Below, in pieces: positions 45,098-54,789 of a DNA stretch of 64,000 bases (positions within the stretch are counted from its first letter, which is position 1; every line of letters begins with the position of its first letter). The DNA comes from Cyathus striatus (Eukaryota; Basidiomycota; Agaricomycetes; Agaricales; Nidulariaceae): NCBI GenBank assembly GCA_025738555.1, contig JAOVFP010000005.1:3472001-3536000 (forward strand), read 5' to 3'. A program made the translations under genes and the position numbers. The notes beneath the pieces are model-generated. The model did not search any database. It was not told where the DNA came from and saw only the letters and a list, made by a program, of their open reading frames with translations.

Positions 45098-46211
45098 TTT
45101 AGGCGGTAAGAATAGATTTAAAAAAGCAGAGTGCTCTAGACAATTATTGAAGTTCTTCCTTTATCGTCGTTAACGTTGCGGCCGTTGCGGTGTCATAATC
45201 CTGTCTTCATGTATACAGAACGAAATCTCATTCTCAATCTTCCAAAATTTAGGCTCACGTGATAGCTACTGTGCCGCTAGCGGGATGTAATCGTTTATAC
45301 CACGTGGATAAAGTCTCACGATACCGATGGCCGAGTCACATAGTGCCTTGGGTACCGAACGGTGTACATGAAGAGCTCAAGTTCTGGTTGTTCCACTGTG
45401 ACTGACCCCCAACCTTCAACTTGCCTTCAACGCTTCAAGTTCTAGTTTATCTTTTTATAATTATACACATTCTTGCGGAACATTTGAGAATTTGTTGCTA
45501 GTGTTGCTACGCGAATGGCCACCTGCTACTTGACGCCTATTCCATCTTTCATGGCTGTCACTCTGATCGCGTTGGCCCATCGACTGACATTAACAAGGAC
45601 ATCGGGCGCAAAAGCGGCAAGATGTCATGAATCATGAATGCATTCAGCAGCTTTACAACTTTACCTGGAAACATCTATATTTTTCTGTGACAAGAGCGCT
45701 CGACTTCTGACTGCCAGTCCAGCACTGCCCAACTGAAATGACAGTCCGCTGAGTCCTGACCACACATGACTATCTACATAAGCTAGTTTACTCAAAGGAT
45801 ACTGTGGTACCTATCTATCTCATACGAACCTTACTATCTGGAACCGTGGGCGCTTTCGAGACGCATAATTTCTCATCGCGGCTGAGATACTCCCATAGAT
45901 TCCTTTGGTGCTGAGTGTCTACTTGGATGTGACATTGACATCGTTTGTGCGCTCTTTCAACTCTGACAACTGTTCGATATTTTGCAAGCTCTGTACTGCC
46001 ACCTATCAATTATGGTATTCAAAATAGACTCATGAAGGTATAAATTACAGTCCTCACTCAAGAGCCGTCCTTCAGGCTGTCCTCCTTTTTCACTGTCTTT
46101 CCTTTTCTTTTCGAGCCTGGCAGCTCCTTTCGTTTATTCCCCTTCCCCTTCAACCTAAAACTTCACTTATCGATTAAGTCTTTCTTGTCACTTCTCTTTT
46201 TTTGGTCGTCA
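45098..46211. other. Intergenic region with two CACGTG sites
   Basis: CACGTG cores lie at 45256-45261 (TCACGTGATAG) and 45302-45307 (CCACGTGGA), about 160-210 bp upstream of the UTP21 start. No gene is recognisable in the remainder. The region also holds the promoter of the secreted-protein gene; 46080-46200 is CT-rich, common just upstream of fungal transcription starts. Confidence 0.45.
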
Positions 46212-47672
46212 ATGATGAAGACTTATTTTGTAATACTTCCTTTGACTGCAGCACTCTTGAGTGCCGCATCCCCCATTGGGAACCACGCTGTATTCCGCAG
46301 GCATACCGGAGTACCAGATTTGGGACGCCGCTTTATCATTCAGAGGTTGGATAATTTCACTTATTTTATAAATATATTCATTAATTCATTGATAACAGTC
46401 GCGTTGATTCGCCTCCTGCTTGCGCAGGAAAAGCAGTCGCACCATCATCTACCACAGTGGCATCTGCCCAATCATCCATCTCAAACACTAGTGATGTGGA
46501 TGGTTCTGTACCTGTCACTGTTCCGGCCAGTATTCCTAGTGCATCTACCGTCCCGAGTTCAATCAACACCACTGTTCCAGCGGACAACTCAGCGAATACC
46601 ACTAATTCGACTTCAACTGCCCGTCGTTCCACTACTTTCTGGTCGCGCATTGCGCAGACAGACCTTCCGGATGTGGCCCAGAAATGGCAGGATCTCTGCT
46701 TAGCCAGCGGTGGAGATATTTTCACAGACGAGCCTTGTGTAGTTCTAGCAGGTTTGGATGGTATCAATGCACTTTTAGCCGATGCAGATTCTTGTGCTCA
46801 GCAGGATGTTGCCGACGCAATGATTGACTTCGCCAATTCTGAAGGCATTGTTAATCAAAAGGAATTAATTGCCCAGGCCATCGTCTACAGGAAACATCCT
46901 AGAAATTCCATTGAGATTCTTGGTGTTACGCCGTCGTCTCTATACTGTAATAGGGCCCCAAAGAATTCTGAACTTTCAGGCATTATTAATGACCAACTCG
47001 ATGGAGTGGATCCTGGATTGTTTGGATCCCCTAATGTTCCTATGGTCGCTTTTGGTGCAGGTAAGTATCATCGCTGAATACACATTGAACGTCTAACGAG
47101 CATATTTAGATGATACTTGCCCATTTGGATCTTCGCCTGATGTCTCGACCTGCACGTGCATACAAGATAGCGCTACTGCCGATCCAGTTACAGGCGACAG
47201 TACAGATACGAGCGACTCCTCAGATAGTACAACAGACGACGCCAGTGATTCAACCACTGACAACCTGACGGACGATACTGGTAGTTCGAATGATGTATCC
47301 ACAGATGATTCGAACACAGATGACTCTTCCGGTACCTCAGATGACTCCTTAACCGATGATACCAGCGACACAAATTCAACAGATGTCAGTGACACCTCTG
47401 ACGATACTGTCACGTCTGAATCTACTTCCACTTCAACTGGTGCAGATCCTACTGCTACCAGCTACGCCGAGGCCGTTAACTCTTCCGATTCCGATTCTGC
47501 TGACGATTCTTTAAGTTCGACGGCCAGTGCAGCAGACGGTAGTTCCACTGCTGATGCGACTAGTATTGATGCTACGCCTGCTACATCTACCGCAGTGGCT
47601 CCTGATCCTTCGGAGTCTGTTTTTCAGCCTTCTGACATCAGTGGAAACGTAAACGATCCAGCTGGAAGGTAG
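46212..47672 (+). CDS. Secreted Ser/Thr/Asp-rich protein of unknown function
   Basis: Three exons were traced: 46212-46345, 46399-47060 and 47110-47672, giving 452 residues. A signal peptide is clear (MMKTYFVILPLTAALLSAAS). Residues from about 60 to 110 are Ser/Thr/Val-rich and probably O-glycosylated. A folded middle domain (about 120-275) has paired cysteines: WQDLCLASGGDIFTDEPCVV, DADSCAQQDVADAMIDFANS, YRKHPRNS, then CNRAPKNSEL and DDTCPFGSSPDVSTCTC. I recall similar unnamed proteins in wood- and litter-decay fungi. The last 150 residues are a repetitive Ser-Thr-Asp tail (DSSDSTTDDASDSTTD). There is no hydrophobic C-terminus, so it is not GPI-anchored. Function unknown. Confidence 0.8.
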
Positions 47673-48174
47673 ATATTGTCTGTATTATGAATGTTTTGAC
47701 TCCATGAGTCCCCACTCGGTAGAATTTCCTTATGAACACTACAGTAGATGATGTACTATCGTATGTATTTTGGTGTGGACAATTTTTTCTGGCTGCCTTT
47801 TGTCTTCTGTCAGATAGGTTGGAAGTTCTGAATAACTGTTACTTAAGTATTACAAGTTACACTTCAATTAAACTTAAATGCGAAATACCTACTTATCTTA
47901 GTAGTCATGACTGGTTAAGTTTTTGTAGCATATGCTGAGCCTCGCACATATGCTAGCATGTGCTCGAGCTCGAGAGTTAAGGCCTAAGGGCTTGTGATGC
48001 ATGCTCAAGTTTACATTCAATAAATGGATGGGAATTATTGGGGAATCAGCTGGTCAGGCGTAACTTCGCGTAAGTGCGCGATCGGCGAACTCTACAGTTA
48101 ACACCGACACCAGCAACCAGTACGAGGATCCAGCTGGCACACTGCTCGCTTTCTGTCCCACTTCATTTTTATCA

Positions 48175-49173
48175 ATGGACGCAGACAACGGACGACCACA
48201 CAAAACGCCGGAGGTTCTCTCGATTGTACCTGAGTTTTCACCGCAGACAATACTCTTAGCCTCGCTTTCGTTGGCTATTTTGTTGTTGGCCGGTACGCTG
48301 CTCATGCATAGTCATTTGGCGAAGTCTCATTAATTTCGTAGTTGCTATCTTTTTTGGAAGAAAACGGGCTACGTCTAAAGGAAATGCCTTATTGCTCGTA
48401 GGACCTTCAGATGCGGGTAAGACCGCTTTGTTAAGCCAGGTGCGTTACATATATGTACAGCATTTATTATAATGATCAACTCACAGTGTATTAGCTTGTC
48501 TACAAACAGACATTACCGACGTATACTTCTCTTCAAACCAACTCCTCTCTCCTATCACTTGACGATGGGAAGAAGGTTGTCAAGATCGTCGACGTACCTG
48601 GTCATCCACGAATCCGTGATCAGTTCCGTGAGTATCTCGCAGATGCCAAAGTCATTGCATTTGTAGTGGATGCGAGCACTGTCTCAAGAAATGGTGCGGC
48701 CGTTGCAGAGTGAGTATCAGCATTGCATTCATGATTCATTCTTAATAACATATTGCAGGCACCTCCACCAGATCTTACATGCCATCATGTCCCTTCCACC
48801 TTCACATGCTCTTCCAACACTAGTTATTCTTGCACATAAGATCGATTTGCTGAAAAGCTCATCATCTTCTGATGCCGGAACACTCGCGATAAATCGCGTC
48901 AAGACGATCCTTGAGCGCGAACTGGAAAAACGTCGACAGTCTCAATCCGGAGTAGGTGTGGAGGGACTCGGTGCAGAAGATGAAAAAACAGAGATTGGTG
49001 GTCTGGAATGCGGTGATAATTCAGCGGGATTTAAATTTGACGAATGGGAGGGAGGAGACGTTACCTTTATTGCAACAACGGTGAAAAGCACGCCAGAGTC
49101 TGTCAGCGAGAAACAAGACGAAGATGGATTATCAGGCTCAGAACTGGAGGAATGGCTTGCTGCTAATATGTGA
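48175..49173 (+). CDS. SRP102: Signal recognition particle receptor subunit beta
   Basis: Four exons were traced: 48175-48292, 48342-48439, 48495-48709 and 48759-49173, giving 281 residues. SR-beta is an ER-membrane Arf-like GTPase that anchors SR-alpha and couples ribosome targeting to the translocon. A single N-terminal helix is present (TILLASLSLAILLLAVAIFF, about residues 25-44). The P-loop GPSDAGKT is at about 60-67, switch-2 reads DVPGHPRIRDQF (His at the usual Gln position, as in the family), and the base-recognition motif reads HKID. An acidic insertion near residue 220 is typical of fungal forms. The chosen ATG is the first in frame after upstream stops. Confidence 0.93.
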
Positions 49174-49366
49174 ATGTTTTAATGAAACCACAACCCATGT
49201 ATTTTATGTAGTTTCTAATATTAATGGTATTCAATTCAAATTCGAGGTGAACCATGCATATGCATGAAATTTGGATTGAATATTGAATGTAGCAATCACT
49301 GCATTACATCACATGTCGTAGTCACTTCCGAACAAGGATGAATCTGTAGGTTGTCTGTAGGTCTGA

Positions 49367-50162
49367 ATGGCTCTCTCTACTTTCACAACATCTACAGGCA
49401 AGTACCTACGGTTTTTACAACTTTTCATTCTTGCGCTCACACATGTTTATATAGGTTTCTTGCTTCCTTCAATTCATTCTGCTCCCCCATTCTTTACGTT
49501 CGTGCCATTTCTCGATTGGAACATTGACTACTGACCTGGGATTTATAGACAACAGCCCAATTCAAGCACCCATGCAATCGCACTCGAACAATGGATTAAA
49601 CTAATTCTGTCATATGCACGACATAGGAAACTCTTTACTCTTAGAGTCGATGATGCCGAAGAGGCTGATAGCGATTGGACTCCGGTGTTAAGAAATGAAC
49701 GGATTAACAGTGCGTCTCATTTGTTTTCTTCTGTTATCGATTAGCTGATATAACATTCTCTTAAGGGAGAGTTTTGCCTCCATATTTATTCGCAATTATT
49801 GCCGCCATGGTAACAAAGAACGTAGCTGTATATGAACCTCCCAAACAGGATCGATCTGTTCTGCTGTACTGGAGGCTACCAGAGGAATGGGCTGAGGTTC
49901 TCCATGAATGGGTCTGTACTTGTAGTTTGGTGCAATACGCCCTTTCTGATAAGTTTATTCATAGGTGGCATCAACTGGCCAATTGAACACGATCCTCACA
50001 TTTTTAGACATTACGGATCCTCCGCTAGAATCTCCACTGACGAATATACCCGCCCCTCTCCTACGGAAAGCGATATCCATCCTAGCAAAGACAGGAAGGG
50101 CTCAGTTAATTGGAATTGCAGATGGGGAGGGTGTACGTTTCTTTGCTAGTCCTGGCAAGTGA
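49367..50162 (+). CDS. VPS25: ESCRT-II subunit VPS25
   Basis: Five exons were traced: 49367-49397, 49455-49497, 49549-49709, 49766-49911 and 49965-50162, giving 192 residues. VPS25 has two winged-helix domains and, in two copies per ESCRT-II, recruits VPS20 to drive sorting of ubiquitinated cargo at endosomes. The PPxF motif that binds VPS22/VPS36 appears as SAPPFFTQQPNSSTH. Next come SYARHRKLFTLR, SVLLYWRLPEEWAEVLHEWV, GQLNTILTFLDITDPP and LAKTGRAQLIGI, all characteristic. The first intron is GC-AG (CTACAG then GCAAGT); no GT donor nearby joins the N-terminus to LLPSIHSAPPF in frame. Confidence 0.95.
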
Positions 50163-50922
50163 AATACACGATAGCTTTATCGGAACTCTGGGGTAACTAT
50201 AGCTTGACTATAGCATCAGTATATATGTACTTATCTTAATCATCTACATTCTAAACATTAAGAGGTATCTTGAGGTATGCGATTGTTACGCGGCGTTGAT
50301 TTGCAGCTGCAACCAAGTATAAGTGTGAAGGTACGGGCCGGGCTGCAGAAAGGTAACACCCATAGACAAACAAAGCCAAACAAGATGGCGATGGTTTAAA
50401 ACCGACAAACTTTATTGGTGAAAGGCTTCATCGCAACCTTTTAGACAGTGCCCGGCCAGTGACTTTTTCCACATAGGCCGAGGCGATTCAGGTACAGCGC
50501 AGAGGGATGCCTGCATGGGTATAAGAACTCGCACACCTTTTTCGTGGTAATGTGAGTGTCAGACCCTACCTACAACTTTCAACTTTCTAGACGTACCTTG
50601 CCCTCCCCTGACCCTCGTAGATAGTACCGTCGTTTTCAATTTGAATATACCTGCTGAAGTGAATTCTTATGCGTGAAGAAAGTAACGTCAGTATCTATGT
50701 TTCTGGTCGCTGGCGATTACGATAACTACTATGTTTACCACTGTCGATATCATCATGCTATAAATTGAGGGTATCTAGTTCTTGGATATACATAATTGTC
50801 AAGTCATTATTATAGCGCACGACCTGACAATAGCCATCTATTTACAGTCTCTACAATAATCCGTGCATACGTACGTTCGGTTTTGCTTAGGAAGTGGTAC
50901 TTACAGGTTACTGCGGAAGTGC
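50163..50922. other. Intergenic region between convergent genes
   Basis: No gene is supported on either strand. A G/C-richer patch at 50330-50600 shows no repeat or structure I can name. Confidence 0.45.
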
Positions 50923-52191
50923 CTAACGCTGCCTGCCACCGGCTTCATCATCGCTCATCAGCAAGTCTAGCTCGTCCTCATCGTCGCTCGGAAGACCAAG
51001 ATTGCCTTTGCTTCCGGCGTAATTGCCACGAGTCAGAATATGATGCCTACGAGCGAGACGATTCCGTTAGAATTGGAATCCAGTCGCCAAAGTCACTGAA
51101 CTTACCTGTCCAGTAATTCTTCGACTCCTCCTCGGCCGGCTTCCCAATCCACTCTCACCCAATTGTGCACAAGCTCTCCACCTCGGTACACAAGCATCGT
51201 GGGGAGTACATCAAGGTCCACATTATCATCGTCTACGTAGTCCTCTTCGTCTTCCATATCGTAGTACTTGTCATCGTAGCCGTAAGGATCATCTTCATCG
51301 TCTTCTACAGGCGCTTTGGATAAGCGAGTTGCTACATGCGCTTTAGGCACCGATGAAGAACCGGCAGACGCGAACCCAAGGGCGGAAGCTCGTGCGCGGA
51401 GGAATTTGGTGTCTGGAGACAAACGTGCAAGTCGTATAAGAGTCTCATCTAGTTGATGACATCGTTCTAGTGACTGAAGAAAGATCATAAGATCATGAGC
51501 ATGACACAAAGAATAACGTCCGTTATACGTACCGGTTCGTAGAGATGTACAACCACCCAAATACTTTGCTCTTCTTTCTCCACAGCGTTCAAGAATCCTT
51601 TCAATCCCACTTCTCTTAAATGACCGAACTTTCCTTCTCTCTTTCTTCCGAAAAGATCCTCCTTGTTTTTTGCCGTTTCTCGCTCCTTCGTCACCAGCTC
51701 GTCCGCCTTCTCCCCGCGAGCAGCCTTCTCCCGTTCTTCCTCAAGGAACGTTTTTCCACCGAGGTTGCTCTCCTCCATCTTCTTTCTCAGCTCCTCCATC
51801 TCTTTTGCTTTCTTTCCTCTCTGTATGTCTGCTGCTTCATTACGATCTCGAATAACACCTTTTACCCCTGTACGACCTGGCCCCATCCCAATCGACTCTA
51901 CCCGAGCTTCTCTCTCGCGTTCTTCTTTTTGAGCTCGATATCGAGCAACTTCAGAAGAATCGGAATCGTAGCCTAAGTCTCGAAACTTCTGCTCCTCGGG
52001 ACTGAGTTGTATTTCATCATCATGCCACCCGGGATCATCGTCCGAGGTTGCAGAACGTGAAGGCGAAGAGGACCTCGAACCACCATTAAAAAAATCCCCA
52101 GATAACACTAGTGCTTCAATATCTGCATACTGACCAATTGAAAAAGAAAATCAGAATGACGAGCGGGGATGGCGTATCGATAACATACCAT
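50923..52191 (-). CDS. Phosducin-like protein
   Basis: Four exons were traced: 52189-52191, 51533-52129, 51106-51473 and 50923-51046, giving 363 residues. The first coding exon is only the ATG; the intron GTATGT...GTCAG then joins it to YADIEALVLSGDFF. The N-terminal half is charged and helical (GYDSDSSEVARYRAQKEERE, GVKGVIRDRNEAADIQR). The C-terminal half carries a thioredoxin fold: WVVVHLYEP, then LSPDTKFLRARASALGFA and DLDVLPTMLVYRGGELVHNW. No redox CXXC is present, as expected for phosducins. Phosducin-like proteins help the CCT chaperonin fold G-beta and other WD40 proteins. An acidic insert (DDEDDPYGYDDKYYDMEDEE) precedes the last strands. Confidence 0.88.
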
Positions 52192-52578
52192 GACTGCTTG
52201 AGGTTGGATGGTTAATTGTGGAGACTAGGGAATATCCCAAGTAGAGTGACTGATTACAAAGTCAACAAGCCGTAGCCTGCTGTAGTCAACAGTTCAAAGT
52301 TAGTCGACAGAGGTCGACAGCCGCCAGAAATACTATGAAAAGATGCGAGCTTCTCTGTTTAAGCGGCATGCTTCAGTTCAGGGGGGTGCCCCTAACTACT
52401 CGCAATCTAAATTTAGATGCCCGTGCTCACGACGGGGACCAGTTTCGTCACTTCGTGGACAAGAAAATAAAATACACAAAATGGGGGTTTTTTTTTCGTT
52501 TATTCGTTACTCGTATTATACTAAGTAACGTAGTTAATTATGCTGTATTTAAGGTAGTATTTGACCTGACACATTGCA

Positions 52579-53662
52579 TCAACAGCTCGCGAGTAAGCTT
52601 GTCAATGCCGTTTTCTCTGCGGAGTCGACAGTCAAGGAATAGAAGTGCTTTACTGTGACCCACGAGCGAACATAGGTACATTTGAAACTTTCAAAAGGGG
52701 GCATCCAATTGGCAGGATCTGTTTAGACAGCATCAATATACTTCAGTTCTTGTCTACCCAATTAGCCACTTTCGCATGGTACTTACCTTTATCTCCTGAT
52801 AATCATTCACGATGTAAACGTCAGCTATTGTCATTATAATAAAAGTATTATATACCTTTAGACTCATTCAAACTGCGATAAACGCCACGTTTAGTTGATT
52901 GTGACATAGAAAAAAGGCATATCGCTTAACTTGTCAGTAACAGCCACCAACTGGGGGCGAGTGAGGTCATTTGCAAAAGCTTCCCTTTGAGCAGCTGTCC
53001 AGCTTCTTGCTCCAGAAATCCAAGCCTATCGGGAAATTAGTATACCTTTGATAGAAAGAAGCCATGTTGAGAGTTACGCACCTCTTTTAAAGGGACAACA
53101 TGATCCTAGACGACTTTAGTGGTGTGTAAAGTACTTGAATCAAATTAAACCTAACATACAATATCAAGGTCGCTTGATAGAGTAGTAGCAACATTGTCAT
53201 ATGGAGAAACCCAGTTTCCAGAGGTTGGCTTGCACGCGCTATCCGTAACAACATTTGTCCCGTCCCGCTTTAACACCGCTATCATCAACCTGTGAGGTAC
53301 GAATGGATTACTATGCAGATCATAAACGTACTCTCCCTAGTATCGCAGGTTCCGGAAACTTAATGAATTTAAACTGACGAACAAGAGTGAAAAAAAAATA
53401 ACGAACTGATATCCCATGTTTTAAACAGGTCACGGCTATACGCCGGTGTATTCGAATCGACAGCCACCGTCACTGAAAGATGCAAAGATCATAATTATTA
53501 AGTCTGATACTATAATAAGACTATGTTCATCGCTGAGTGCTTACACTCGGATAAATATGTACGTGCAGTCGCCCCATTTACGGGAGTCGGTATCGCCCGG
53601 CGAACAGGAGCAGCGAAAGCAGCAGGAATAACAACAAGAAGGGTGACGAGAGAAAAATGCAT
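52579..53662 (-). CDS. Secreted HNH-family nuclease (DUF1524/GmrSD C-terminal type)
   Basis: Nine exons were traced: 53545-53662, 53407-53472, 53332-53358, 53160-53278, 53082-53105, 52931-53025, 52856-52872, 52787-52795 and 52579-52718, giving 204 residues. All phases agree. A signal peptide is clear (MHFSLVTLLVVIPAAFAAPV). The domain reads YSRDLFKTW, CDTRE, VLKRDG, then DHVVPLKEAW (catalytic His-containing core) and NLNESKGDKDP, the HNH region of DUF1524. C-terminal residues KCTYVRSWVTVKHFYSLTVD and a final Cys are as in fungal homologues. It likely cleaves extracellular DNA; substrate is inferred. Exon 8 is only 9 nt (GAGATAAAG) and encodes part of the G-D-K of the motif, so it is needed for activity. 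Confidence 0.85.
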
Positions 53663-54789
53663 ACCAGGTTGCTTATTGAAACTTCAAATCAGCCCATGTC
53701 TACGGACTTATGTATCAGAACAACTAGGCCCATTTCAGAGGAAAAGGAAAGACCCACCTGATTAATTGCTGTTGCTATACTTGTTCGCATGGAGGAGAGT
53801 ACCATTAAGGATTATCGGAAATGAACCATGTGTAGCATAGAAGCTTCGTGCTAAGGTTGATATACAAAGGTCAACACGAATAACGGTTCTTCAGGCCATT
53901 GCAACTGCAGTGGCTATATGTCATATGGTGCGACACGCATTATCAATGGCAGGACATAGCGCGCATCAGGAACATTCCTTATCTTAGAATCTTTGGGACA
54001 AGGTAAGTGGAGTTCAATTCTATTTATAAGATACTTGAGAATGTACCAGGTTTGGAGGTGTTTGCCGGAGAGGGTAATCTTGGGGCAATCGCACATGTTC
54101 GAGTTTGACAGCATAAACGAAGTAGAAATATCGCATGTAGATACAGCAGGGTAAGTACACACAGGGCCAGTCGGTGGCATTCCTTTCCGCTGAAGAGGTT
54201 ATAGTTGATGAATAACGATTGAATTCAAGGTTAGTTTCGTAAGACAGCGCTTTGAGGACACTTATAAGCATAGATAATCGATAACATTCCAGGTGGCTGA
54301 TTTCGACGGGCTGTCACCCTGGTCCCTGAGTTCACAAATGATAAATACGAAGGCAAGTGAAATGCGAGTCATAGGTAGTACCCCGGATCTTGAGACAATT
54401 GGCGCCACTACGACTGCAACAAATGAACACTGCAGCAAGCAGATGTCGATTGGCGATAGAAAAGAACGACTCCGCCAATAAGAACTTGTAAGCCTGTAAG
54501 TTTAACGTGAAATCAGTGCTATGTAGCAAAGTCACGACAGCTAAGTTATCGGCGCTTTGTCAATGTTTGCAATTGCCACTACTTACCTCTAGATTTAAAC
54601 ACGTGATTACTTTCAAGTTTCGGCTTTGGAAAATCATCTTCGTAAACCTGTCGTAAACCCTTCATCATTAACAAACGACTACACCGAGACTACACGCAAA
54701 TTTTAAAGTATTGATATATTATATAGATATAAGTCCGAATGCGGAACACGATCCGTTGCAAAGTCCAACGCTACATAAATCCATTACGA
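53663..54789. other. Intergenic region
   Basis: No gene could be supported. Short frames on both strands lack domains. A CACGTG core occurs at 54600-54605. Confidence 0.45.

Noticed and set aside
47093..47431. 112-codon minus-strand frame rich in Ser, Val and Glu
   Set aside because: It is the complement of the Ser/Thr/Asp repeat tail of the secreted protein.
46457..47672. GPI anchor on the secreted Ser/Thr/Asp-rich protein
   Set aside because: The C-terminus (VNDPAGR) is hydrophilic, with no hydrophobic tail.
51620..51976. Plus-strand frames of 61-118 codons rich in Ser, Phe and Leu
   Set aside because: They are antisense to the charged, helical part of the phosducin-like gene; composition of the real gene explains them.
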